Source: Candidatus Aminicenantota bacterium | Lineage (GTDB): Bacteria > Acidobacteriota > Aminicenantia > Aminicenantales > UBA4085 | Reading direction: 5' to 3' | Assembly (NCBI GenBank): GCA_003141555.1 | Contig: PLMN01000010.1 | Span: forward strand, 62,001 to 126,000 | DNA length: 64,000 bases | Shown here: piece after piece, positions 43,453 through 51,789 of the stretch | Layout: each line of letters begins with the position of its first letter | How positions within the stretch are numbered: the first letter of the stretch is position 1 | Position numbers and translations under genes: made by a program | Notes under the pieces: generated by a model | Seen by the model: the letters and a program-made list of their open reading frames with translations, nothing else | Told to the model about the DNA's origin: nothing | Databases searched by the model: none

Positions 43453-45048
43453 ATGACCAAAGAGATTTTGCTCGGCGATGAAGCGGCGGCCCTCGGCGCC
43501 GTCCACGCGGGCTTGTCCTCGGGCTATTCCTATCCCGGGACTCCCGCCTCGGAGATCATGGAGTACCTCATCCGGATCTCGGGCGGCGGGACGAAATTCA
43601 CGGCGGACTGGTCGGTCAACGAAAAAACGGCCTTCGAGGAGGCCCTCGGCGCCTCCTATGCCGGGCAGCGGGCCCTGGTCTCGATGAAACATGTGGGGCT
43701 CAACGTGGCCGCCGACCCGTTCATGAGCGCCGCGCTTACGGGGGCGAACGGCGGGCTTCTGGCGATCGTCGCCGACGACCCGGGGATGCACAGCTCCCAG
43801 AACGAACAGGACAGCCGCTTTTACGCCCAGTTCGCCCAGATCCCTTGCTTCGAGCCGGCGAACCATCAGGAAGCCTACGACATGGCCCGGGAAGCGTACG
43901 ACCTCTCCGAACGCTGGGGCGTCCCGGTCATGCTCCGGATGGTCACGCGCTTGTCCCACAGCCGGGGCGGGGTCGTGACTCGGGAGGGGCGGCCCAAGAA
44001 CCCGATCCGCCTCGGCGACCGGACCTGCTGGACGCTCCTGCCGATCAACGCCCGGAGCCGCTTCCAGCGCCTCTTGGACCTTCAGCCCGAATTCGGGCGC
44101 TACGCCGACGCATCGCCCTTCAATTCCCTCGATCTCAATCCCGGCGACCGGCGCCTGGGCATCATCGCCTCGGGCATCGGCGTCAATTATGTCCGGGAGA
44201 ACATCGAGGGCTCCGCCGCGGCGCCGTCCGTCCTGAAAATCGGGACGTATCCGATCCCCGAGGGGCTCGTCCGCCGGCTCGTGGCCCACGTCGAGACCGT
44301 CCTCGTCATCGAGGAAGGAGCCCCCCTGATCGAGCGAAGCCTCAAGGGACTTTTCGGGATCCCCGGGAAGACCCTGACCGGAAAGCTGAGCGGGCATCTT
44401 CCCCTCGCCGGCGAGCTGTCGCCGGAGAGCGTCCGGAAGGCCCTTGCCCTCCCGGCGCTCGAGCGGATGTCGTGCCCCGAATTCGAGCTGGCCGGCCGGC
44501 CGCCCCAGCTCTGCGTGGGATGTCCCCACGCCGACACGTTCAGGGCCCTTAACGAGGCCCTAAAGGGCCGGTCCGGGGCCACGGTCTTCAGCGATATCGG
44601 CTGCTACACGCTCGGCTGGTTCCCGCCCTTCAATGCCATCGATACCTGCGTCTGCATGGGGGCCAGCATCGGCATGGCCAAGGGCGCGTCCGAGGCCGGC
44701 GTCCACCCCGCGGTGGCCGTGATCGGCGATTCGACCTTCGGCCATTCCGGCATCACCGCCCTCCTCAGCGCGGCGTCGTTCAAGGCCCGCATGGTCGTCG
44801 TCATCCTGGATAACTGCACGGTGGCCATGACCGGCGGCCAGCCGAGCTTCGCCACGGGCGACCGGCTCCTGCGGATCATCGAGGGCGTGGGCGTTCCCCG
44901 GGACCGCATCCGGGTGATCACCCCGCTCCCGAAATTTCACGAGGAGAACGTCCGGATCCTGGCCGAGGAGATCGACGCCCCGGGGCTGTCGGTGATCGTG
45001 GCCGTGCGCGAGTGCCTCGAAGAGGCCCGCAAGAAGGCCAAGAGGTAG
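43453..45048 (+). CDS. iorA: Indolepyruvate:ferredoxin oxidoreductase alpha subunit, 531 aa
   Basis: With IorB it oxidatively decarboxylates aryl (and related) 2-oxo acids to acyl-CoA, reducing ferredoxin. Seen: the N-terminal pyrimidine-domain LLGDEAAALGAVHAG and SGYSYPGTPASEIMEYL, LCVGCPHADTF, and the thiamine-diphosphate site GDSTFGHSGITAL with ILDNCTVAMTGGQ. Usual IorA proteins end in a ferredoxin-like domain with two [4Fe-4S] clusters; here the protein stops after VRECLEEARKKAKR and that domain is missing. Start at 43453 with AAGGA at 43441-43445. Confidence 0.93.
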   Translation: MTKEILLGDEAAALGAVHAGLSSGYSYPGTPASEIMEYLIRISGGGTKFTADWSVNEKTAFEEALGASYAGQRALVSMKHVGLNVAADPFMSAALTGANGGLLAIVADDPGMHSSQNEQDSRFYAQFAQIPCFEPANHQEAYDMAREAYDLSERWGVPVMLRMVTRLSHSRGGVVTREGRPKNPIRLGDRTCWTLLPINARSRFQRLLDLQPEFGRYADASPFNSLDLNPGDRRLGIIASGIGVNYVRENIEGSAAAPSVLKIGTYPIPEGLVRRLVAHVETVLVIEEGAPLIERSLKGLFGIPGKTLTGKLSGHLPLAGELSPESVRKALALPALERMSCPEFELAGRPPQLCVGCPHADTFRALNEALKGRSGATVFSDIGCYTLGWFPPFNAIDTCVCMGASIGMAKGASEAGVHPAVAVIGDSTFGHSGITALLSAASFKARMVVVILDNCTVAMTGGQPSFATGDRLLRIIEGVGVPRDRIRVITPLPKFHEENVRILAEEIDAPGLSVIVAVRECLEEARKKAKR

Positions 45049-45057
45049 GAGCCCGCC

Positions 45058-45642
45058 ATGATTACGAGCCGCAAGCAGGACATCATCCTGGCCGGAGTCG
45101 GGGGGCAGGGGATCCTGTCCATCGCCTTCGTCATCGACAACGCCGCCCTCCGCGAGGGCTTCAACGTCAAGCAGGCCGAGGTCCACGGCATGGCCCAGCG
45201 CGGAGGCGCGGTCCAGTCGCACCTCCGGCTTTCCAGAGACGCGATCCACAGCGACCTCATTCCCAAGGGCGCGGCCGACCTCGTCCTGAGCGTCGAGCCC
45301 CTCGAGGCTCTCCGCTACCTGGACTACCTCCGCCCGGGCGGCCGCGTCGTCTCGAGCAGCACGCCTTTCATCAACATCCCCGATTACCCCAAGCTCGAGG
45401 CGGTCCTCGGCCGGATCCGGGAGATTCCGGGCAGTCTCGTCCTCGATTCGGAGGCCCTGGCCAAGGAGGCCGGGACGTCCAAGGCCCAGAACACGGTCAT
45501 CCTCGGGGCCGCCGCGAGCTTCCTGGCCGTCGCGGAGGAGTCGCTCCTCGAATACATCAAGGTTTTGTTCGCCCCGCGCGGCGACAAAGTCCTCGGCGCC
45601 AACCTGAGGGCGTTCGAGCTCGGGCGGAAAGCGGCCGGGTAA
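45058..45642 (+). CDS. iorB: Indolepyruvate oxidoreductase beta subunit, 194 aa
   Basis: The gamma-domain-type subunit: N-terminal DIILAGVGGQGIL, then EVHGMAQRGGAVQSHLRL, both typical of IorB. Length is normal. It lies nine bases after iorA and one base before the acyl-CoA synthetase gene, so all three should be made together from one transcript. Confidence 0.94.
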   Translation: MITSRKQDIILAGVGGQGILSIAFVIDNAALREGFNVKQAEVHGMAQRGGAVQSHLRLSRDAIHSDLIPKGAADLVLSVEPLEALRYLDYLRPGGRVVSSSTPFINIPDYPKLEAVLGRIREIPGSLVLDSEALAKEAGTSKAQNTVILGAAASFLAVAEESLLEYIKVLFAPRGDKVLGANLRAFELGRKAAG

Positions 45643-45643
45643 C

Positions 45644-47986
45644 ATGGCCCTCAATTTCAAGGCCATCGACCGCATCTTCGAAGGCGCCGAGCGCGACGGC
45701 CGGTCTTTCTTGTTCGAGCATGAGGTCTACGCCGTGCTCGAGCGGGCGGGCGCGGCCGTCCCGAAGCATCGATTCGTCCCCAAAGGCGGGACAATCGGGG
45801 CGCGCGACCTGGCCGGGTTCAAGTCCGGCGAGCTCGTCCTGAAGATCGTCGCCCCTCTCATCCAGCACAAGACCGACGTCGGCGGCGTCCTGTTCGTCAA
45901 GAACCGGGCGGCGGCGGTCAACGCGGGCGTCAAGGCGATGCTGGCCTCCGTCCCGGGCCGGTTCCGCGCCTGGATAAAGGGCTCGGCCCACCGGGCCGGG
46001 TCGGCCGTCCCCTCGCTTGCCGAGGTCGAGGCCGACATCCGGGGCGTCCTGGTCTGCGAGAAGGTGGCCTACGAGAAATTCGGGTTCGGGACTGAAATCC
46101 TCCTCGGCATCCGCAACACCCGCGAGTTCGGCCCGGTGATGACGATGGGCGCCGGCGGCGTGGAAGTCGAGTTCCTGAACGAGCGCCTGAAGGAGACTGC
46201 GGCGGCGGCGATCGCCTCCCCGCATCTCCTCGCCCGGAAAGACATCCTGGCTCACCTCGAGCCGCTGGCCGTCACGGCCAAGCTCATCAAGCCCTTCCGC
46301 GGCCGGCCGGCGGTCCTCCCGGCGGCCGTCCTCCGCGAAACCTACGCCCGGCTGGCGGCCTTGGCGGCGCATTACTCTCCCTTCGCCGGGAGCCGGTTCG
46401 TCATCGAGGAAGCCGAGGTCAATCCCTTCGTCGTCCGGGACGGGGCGCTGGTTCCTCTCGACGGCTTGTGCCGATTCTCGGGGGCGCACATCGCCCTCGC
46501 GGGCCGGCCAGTCGCCGAGATCGCCCGCCTCCTCCGGCCCGAGTCCATCGCCCTGATCGGCGTCTCGGAGCGGATGAACATCGGCCACCTCATCCTCAAC
46601 AACATCCTGGCCCAAGGCTTCGCCGCCGAGCGCCTTTACATCGTTAAGCCGGGGATCGACCGGATCGAGGGCTGCCGCTGCGTGCCCGACATCGCCTCGC
46701 TGCCGGAGACCGTGGACCTCTTCGTCCTGACGCTCGGGGCCGAGCAGTGCGGCGACATCGTGGCCGAGCTCGTCGTGCGCGGCAAGGCGCGGTCGGTCAT
46801 CCTGATCGCCGGGGGCATGGGCGAAAAGCAGGGCGGTGCGAGCATCGAGGAGCGGATCGTCCGGATCCTGGCCGAGGGCCGGGCCGAGGGCCGCGTGACG
46901 CCCGTCATCAACGGCGGCAACTGCCTGGGCATCTATTCCAAGCCGGGGCGCTATGACACGACGTTCATCCCCAAGATGAAGCTCCGGATCCCCAAGGCCG
47001 AGCGCTCCATCCTGGCCTACATCAGCCAGAGCGGGGCGTTCATGATCTCGCGGATCAGCAAGCTCAGCCGGATCGAGCCGCTCTACGCGATCTCATTCGG
47101 CAACCAGCTCGATCTCCGCGTCTCCGATTACCTGAATTATCTGAAGGGCGAGCCGGATGTCCGGATTTTCGCGGTCTACATGGAGGGCTTCAAGCCGGGC
47201 GACGGCTACCTGCTGGCCGCGGCGGCCCGAGAGATTCTCGAGGACCCGGGCCGGTCGGTCGTGGTTTACAAGAGCGGCCGGTCGGCCGAAGGGCGGCTGG
47301 CGACGTCGAGCCACACCGCCTCGGTGGCCGGCGAATACGGCGTCTTCCGGGCCGTCCTCGAGGGAGTGGGCGTCTTCGTCGCGGAGACCATTTTTGAGTT
47401 CGAGAACATGCTCGTCGCCCTCGATGCCCTGGATGGCCGCCCCGTCCGGGGAAACCGCGTCGGCCTGATCAGCAATGCGGGCTTCGAGAACGTGACGATG
47501 TCGGACAGCCTGGGCGAGGGGCGGGACCGGCTGGTCCTGGCCGCCTTCACGGACGCGACCAAGGCGCGCCTGGCGGCCGCCCTGGCCCCGCTCGGCATCG
47601 ACAAGCTCCAGGACGTGAAGAACCCGCTCGACACGACCCCCGTGGCGGACGATGCCGTCTTCGCCGAATGCGTCCGGGTGATCCTCGAGGACCCGGGCGT
47701 CGATTGCGCCGTCATCTCGCCGGTGCCCATGACCGCGGCCATGCAGACCCTTCCGGCCGGCCCCGGGACCCGGGAAAACATCCTGGATCCGGGCAGCACG
47801 CCGTCGCGCCTGATCGAGCTCTTCCGGGCTACGGACAAGCCCCTCGTGGCGAACATCGACGCCGGCGCGGACTACGATCCGATGGCGGTCCTTTTGGCCG
47901 CGGCGGGGGTGCCCGTCTTCCGGCGCTCGGACGAGGCGGTGAAGTTCCTGGGCCGCTATGTCGGCGCCCGGCGGAACCGCGGCTGA
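45644..47986 (+). CDS. Fused ADP-forming acyl-CoA synthetase, ATP-grasp first, 780 aa
   Basis: It converts acyl-CoA, ADP and phosphate to free acid, CoA and ATP. The N-terminal 240 residues are the ATP-grasp (beta) half with the loop histidine H75 in IQHKTDVGGVLF; from about residue 290 come the CoA-binding and ligase (alpha) domains, with ALIGVSERMNIG, YISQSGAF and the phosphohistidine region SSHTASVAG (H557). Both histidines needed for phosphate relay are present. The order beta-alpha is the reverse of the more familiar alpha-beta fusion. Placed after iorAB it should harvest ATP from aryl-acetyl-CoA. Confidence 0.9.
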   Translation: MALNFKAIDRIFEGAERDGRSFLFEHEVYAVLERAGAAVPKHRFVPKGGTIGARDLAGFKSGELVLKIVAPLIQHKTDVGGVLFVKNRAAAVNAGVKAMLASVPGRFRAWIKGSAHRAGSAVPSLAEVEADIRGVLVCEKVAYEKFGFGTEILLGIRNTREFGPVMTMGAGGVEVEFLNERLKETAAAAIASPHLLARKDILAHLEPLAVTAKLIKPFRGRPAVLPAAVLRETYARLAALAAHYSPFAGSRFVIEEAEVNPFVVRDGALVPLDGLCRFSGAHIALAGRPVAEIARLLRPESIALIGVSERMNIGHLILNNILAQGFAAERLYIVKPGIDRIEGCRCVPDIASLPETVDLFVLTLGAEQCGDIVAELVVRGKARSVILIAGGMGEKQGGASIEERIVRILAEGRAEGRVTPVINGGNCLGIYSKPGRYDTTFIPKMKLRIPKAERSILAYISQSGAFMISRISKLSRIEPLYAISFGNQLDLRVSDYLNYLKGEPDVRIFAVYMEGFKPGDGYLLAAAAREILEDPGRSVVVYKSGRSAEGRLATSSHTASVAGEYGVFRAVLEGVGVFVAETIFEFENMLVALDALDGRPVRGNRVGLISNAGFENVTMSDSLGEGRDRLVLAAFTDATKARLAAALAPLGIDKLQDVKNPLDTTPVADDAVFAECVRVILEDPGVDCAVISPVPMTAAMQTLPAGPGTRENILDPGSTPSRLIELFRATDKPLVANIDAGADYDPMAVLLAAAGVPVFRRSDEAVKFLGRYVGARRNRG

Positions 47987-48053
47987 TTGTGTCGGATGCA
48001 CCCAGGGACATTAAACGACGAGCCCGCCGCACCCATCCTCATAATCCCCCCGA

Positions 48054-48082
48054 TTGTGCCGACCGCTCGGCTCTGGTAGAAT
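48054..48082 (+). promoter_or_regulatory. Promoter of the DUF6599-like gene, apparently leaderless
   Basis: TTGTGC (48054-48059), 17-base spacer, TAGAAT (48077-48082). Seven bases separate the -10 box from the ATG at 48090, with no ribosome site. Confidence 0.5.
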
Positions 48083-48089
48083 CCGGTCG

Positions 48090-49004
48090 ATGACCAGGAT
48101 ACTCCGGACCGTCCTCTGCGTCCCTCTACTCCTGTCCGCCGGGAGGTTTCAGCTCATGAACGCGTCGCAGGATCCCTCCGCCGGCCGCCTGAAATCCCTC
48201 CTGCCGTCCGAAGCCCTTGGCTGGAAGGCCGAAGCCTCCGACCACGTCTATGACCGGGACTCCATCTTCGAGTATATCGACGGGGCGGGCGAGGTCTACC
48301 GGGCCTTCAATTTCCGCCTTCTCCTCTCACGCCGGTTCCATCGGGACGGGAAGCCCGACATCATCATCGATCTCTTCGACATGGGCTCGCCGGCCGACGC
48401 CTTTGGGGCCTTCACTCACGACCTCGAGGGCGAGGATGCCGGCCTCGGTCAGGGAAGCAACTACAAGGGCGGCCTGCTGACCTTCTGGCGCGACAGCTGC
48501 CTCGTCTGCCTATTCGCCGAAGGCGAGACGGTCGAGACAAAAGAAGCTCTCTTCGCCCTGGCCAAGCCGATCGCGGCGGCCATCGGCCGCGACGGGGCCA
48601 AGCCCGCCCTGATCGGCTTGGTGCCCGCTGGTTTCGCCCCTTCGAACGAGATCCGCTATCTCCATAGCCCGGTCATCCTGAACTACCATTACTTCGTCAG
48701 CTCGGAGAATATCCTGGGGCTCGGGCCGGACACGGAAGCCGTCCTGGCCAAGTCCGCCGATAAAGGCCGGAACGGCGTCCTGGTCGCGGTCAGGTATCGA
48801 GGTCCGGCCGAAGCCGCAGCCGCGCTCGCTCGATTCGCAAAGGAGTATATGCGCGATTCCGGCGGGGCCGGGATCATGCGGGCCGGGGATGGGACTTGGA
48901 CCGCCGCCCGGCAAACGAAGGACGTCCTGGCCGTCGTGTTCCACGCGCCCACGGACGCGGCGGCGAACGATCTCTTGAACAAGGTCGCGGAAGCGATAAA
49001 ATAA
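48090..49004 (+). CDS. Exported DUF6599-like protein, 304 aa
   Basis: A signal peptide (about residues 1-22) precedes a domain with SIFEYIDGAGEVYRAFNF, recalling DUF6599 proteins, and a later VILNYHYFVSSENILGLG segment. No catalytic residues can be assigned. Two similar halves may be present. It is followed by a DUF362 gene after 47 bases; such pairs are common in anaerobes, but the function is not known. Confidence 0.75.
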   Translation: MTRILRTVLCVPLLLSAGRFQLMNASQDPSAGRLKSLLPSEALGWKAEASDHVYDRDSIFEYIDGAGEVYRAFNFRLLLSRRFHRDGKPDIIIDLFDMGSPADAFGAFTHDLEGEDAGLGQGSNYKGGLLTFWRDSCLVCLFAEGETVETKEALFALAKPIAAAIGRDGAKPALIGLVPAGFAPSNEIRYLHSPVILNYHYFVSSENILGLGPDTEAVLAKSADKGRNGVLVAVRYRGPAEAAAALARFAKEYMRDSGGAGIMRAGDGTWTAARQTKDVLAVVFHAPTDAAANDLLNKVAEAIK

Positions 49005-49051
49005 GGACGATCGTCATGGGGATCCCCGGGGATCCGGAGGAAGGATACGAT

Positions 49052-49987
49052 ATGAAGAAGGCCATCACCCGAAGGGATTTTCTCATGGCGGCCGCCGTCA
49101 CGCCCATCGCCGGCGCGATCGGCTGCTGTTGCCAGGGAAAGGGGGCTTATGTCGGGGGCTCGCCCGCGCCCCGCCCGGGCGTCGCCGCCCTTCGTTCCGT
49201 CGCTCACGTTTCGCGGGTCGTCCTCGTCCGGGACGCGGACGCGGTCGGCGAGGGCCGGAAGCTCAATGGTCCCGTCATCCAGAAGATGCTCGACGACGCG
49301 GTCATGGCCTTGTTCGGGGAGAAGACGCCCGCCGCGGCCTGGAAGAGGATCGTCGGCCCCACGGACATTGTCGGCATCAAGACGAACGTCTGGAACTACC
49401 TGCCCACGAGCCCCGAAGTCGAGAACGCGATCAAGACGCGCGTCCTCGAGGCCGGCGTCCCCGCCGCCAACGTGGCGATCGACGACCGGGGCGTCCTGGC
49501 CAATCCGATCTTCCAGGCGGCTACGGTCCTGATCAACGCCCGGCCGGCGCGAGCCCACTACTGGGCGGGCATGGGCAGCTGCATCAAGAACTACATCCAG
49601 TTCGTGCCCAAGCCCTCGGATTACCATACCGACGCCTGCGCCGACCTGGCCGCGATCTGGAGCCTGCCGGCCGTCAAGGACCGGACCAAACTCAACATCC
49701 AGGTCATGCTGACGCCCCAGTTCCACAACATCGGCCCCCGCGGCTTCAGCGAGGCCTACCTCTGGCCGTACAAGGGCTTGATCGTCGGGCAGGACGTGGT
49801 GGCCGTGGACGCGACGGCCTACCGGGTCATCCAGGCCCAGCGGCTGAAACACTTCGGCGAAGACAAGCCGCTCGAGACGTCGGCCCACCATATCATGCTG
49901 GCCGACACGAAGCACAAGCTGGGGACGAGCGATCCGAACCTGATCGACCTCATCAAGCTGGGCTGGCAGGACGGGATCCTGATCTGA
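49052..49987 (+). CDS. Tat-exported DUF362 protein, 311 aa
   Basis: Twin-arginine signal ITRRDFLMAAA with a cysteine pair near residue 25 that could serve as a lipobox (GAIGC). The DUF362 domain follows, with DIVGIKTNVWNYLPTSP and HTDACADLAAIWSLP. DUF362 proteins are often found with ferredoxins and are thought to be iron-sulfur or metal related, but their reaction is not established. A GGAGGAAGGA ribosome site fixes the start. Confidence 0.85.
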   Translation: MKKAITRRDFLMAAAVTPIAGAIGCCCQGKGAYVGGSPAPRPGVAALRSVAHVSRVVLVRDADAVGEGRKLNGPVIQKMLDDAVMALFGEKTPAAAWKRIVGPTDIVGIKTNVWNYLPTSPEVENAIKTRVLEAGVPAANVAIDDRGVLANPIFQAATVLINARPARAHYWAGMGSCIKNYIQFVPKPSDYHTDACADLAAIWSLPAVKDRTKLNIQVMLTPQFHNIGPRGFSEAYLWPYKGLIVGQDVVAVDATAYRVIQAQRLKHFGEDKPLETSAHHIMLADTKHKLGTSDPNLIDLIKLGWQDGILI

Positions 49988-49990
49988 CGA

Positions 49991-50344
49991 ATGCCGATCT
50001 ACGAATACCGCTGCCGGGACTGCGGCCGGAAATCCACCTTCATCACCCTTTCGGTGAGCGAGAAGCTCGAGCCGAAGTGCGAGCGCTGCGGGAGCGTGAG
50101 CCTCGACAAGCTCGTCTCGCGCGTCGCGGTCCTCCGCTCGGAGGGCAGCCGGATGGAAAGCTTGGCTGACCCGTCGAAGCTCGGCGGCCTGGATGAGAGC
50201 GATCCCCGGAGCGTCGCCCGCTGGATGAAGAAGGTGGGCCGGGAGACGGGCGAGGACCTGGGCGAGGATTTCGAGCGCGAGGTCGACGAGGCCGCGGAGA
50301 GCGGCGAGCTCGGCGGCGAGGGGATGGGCGAAGACGACCCATGA
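49991..50344 (+). CDS. FmdB-type zinc ribbon protein, 117 aa
   Basis: The N-terminal MPIYEYRCRDCGRK and CERCGS form a four-cysteine zinc ribbon of the FmdB/CxxC-CxxC regulatory family. The remaining 80 residues are highly acidic (ending EDDP) and likely unstructured. It sits three bases after the DUF362 stop. Function of these small ribbons is largely unknown. Confidence 0.88.
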   Translation: MPIYEYRCRDCGRKSTFITLSVSEKLEPKCERCGSVSLDKLVSRVAVLRSEGSRMESLADPSKLGGLDESDPRSVARWMKKVGRETGEDLGEDFEREVDEAAESGELGGEGMGEDDP

Positions 50345-50868
50345 ACCGCTTTATGGCCCGGGCGGGAGCCGCGCTGGCTTGCGTTATCCTTGCGGGCGCC
50401 GCCCTCGCGGCCCAAACAAGGGATGACCTCGACGCCCCCGTCGCCAAAGGCTCCAGCATCACGTACCGAAGCCTGGTGGCGGGCGTCTTCAAGGACTTCC
50501 AGGACGGCCGGCTCCGGGCGATCGACTCGGTGCTGACCCTCTCGGTAGGCGGACTCTGCGAAAAATCCTTCCAGGAGGCCCTTTCCTGGCGGACGGAGAA
50601 GGATGGAGACTCTCCCTACCCGAGGATCATAGCGGCCGTCACGCTGACCCGCGGTCCCGGCGAAAATGAGAGCCCGGAGTGCCTTGAGAGGAAGATCAAG
50701 CCCCGCCGCGAAACGTTCACCGAAACCTATCGCTGGGACAAGGCCAAACGAGACTTCATATCCGACGGCCGGAGCTTTAAGGGCTTGGACCGCTTCAACC
50801 GCGACAATTTCGAGGCCGGCGCCGGCCCACGCGCCGTCACCACAAAAGGCGGTATTTGTTCTTCATGA
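50341..50868 (+). CDS. Small secreted protein of unknown function, 175 aa
   Basis: Signal peptide (about residues 1-24, cleavage near ALAAQ) and a mature part of mixed charge with three cysteines (near 79, 113 and 173). No recognised domain. The ATG overlaps the FmdB stop (ATGA), so the two are coupled. Its 3' end overlaps the convergent metalloprotease gene by 32 bases. Confidence 0.7.
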   Translation: MNRFMARAGAALACVILAGAALAAQTRDDLDAPVAKGSSITYRSLVAGVFKDFQDGRLRAIDSVLTLSVGGLCEKSFQEALSWRTEKDGDSPYPRIIAAVTLTRGPGENESPECLERKIKPRRETFTETYRWDKAKRDFISDGRSFKGLDRFNRDNFEAGAGPRAVTTKGGICSS

Positions 50869-51597
50869 TCCGCGCCCGGTTGGCCGGATCGATGGCGTCC
50901 GTGCGCGTGTCGTATTTGTAGGAGTACGTGGTGTCCAGGTCGTAGAGCGGGTTTCCCGGCGGATAGTCGACCGCGCCGAAGAGATGCCCCATCTCGTGGA
51001 CGAACAGCGCGTCGTCGCCCACGACGGCGCAATTGCCTAGGGCGAAGGCGGCGCCGGCGTCCCTCCAGCGGCTGTCCCGCTCCCGGCCGGCATCTCCTTC
51101 GCGGTCATGACGACGAAAACGTCCGCCCCGCGCCGGTCGAGCTTCCGGAGAACGTATTTCAGGATGTCGGCGTAATCGTCCAGCCCCTCGGGCCGCTCCC
51201 AGGCGTCGAGGTTCAGCAGCGTGAGCCGGATGTCGAATTCCCCGGCGAAGCGGTTGGCGGCGGCGTCGAACACGTCCGGGAGATGCGTTTTCCAGTCGGC
51301 ATGGAGGCTGCGGTAGGTCTGGTCAGCGGCCATCCGGACGTAGAGCTTCACGGGCCCGGACGGGGGGAACGCTACCTGCCAGGTGTCGCGATAAAGGGCG
51401 TTGATGACCCGCTTGGTGTAATAGAGCTGCCCCCGAAGATAATAGTCCGTGCCGGCGAAGCTGAAGAGGAAGATGCCCAGGACCGCCAGGACGACGTTGC
51501 GAACACGCTTGAAACGGGATGGGCTTGCGTTTCTCAATAAGGCGATCGTTCCTTTCGGCCTGAATCTACCCAAAGCCCCGCGTGCTGTCAATTCCAT
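50837..51597 (-). pseudogene. Frameshifted zinc metalloprotease (metzincin-like)
   Basis: Two reading frames together encode one protein. The first (51597 to about 51100) has a membrane helix (about 32-50) and a peptidase-like N-terminal domain ending DVFVVMTAKE; it then runs out of frame to a stop at 51037. The second, joined by a one-base shift near 51095-51102, continues DAGRERDSRW and then VHEMGHLFGAVD, which matches the metzincin zinc motif HExGHxxGxxD, and ends at 50837. The intact conserved continuation suggests a recent mutation or a sequencing/assembly error. Expected product about 255 residues, anchored outside the cytoplasm. Confidence 0.75.
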
Positions 51598-51789
51598 GGG
51601 AGCTTCCCGCTCGACATCCGGCGGCGGGGCTCTGGAAGCGGACCGTGAAGAAGGGGGGCGTCGTCATCGGGCTGGATCTTTTCGATGCTCCTTCTCGCAG
51701 AACGAGAGCCCTGATTGACCGCGCGGCCGGGCGCTATGGCCGCTTCCTGGGCAAACGAGTCGAAGCCGATTCTTCCGCCGATCTCTCGG

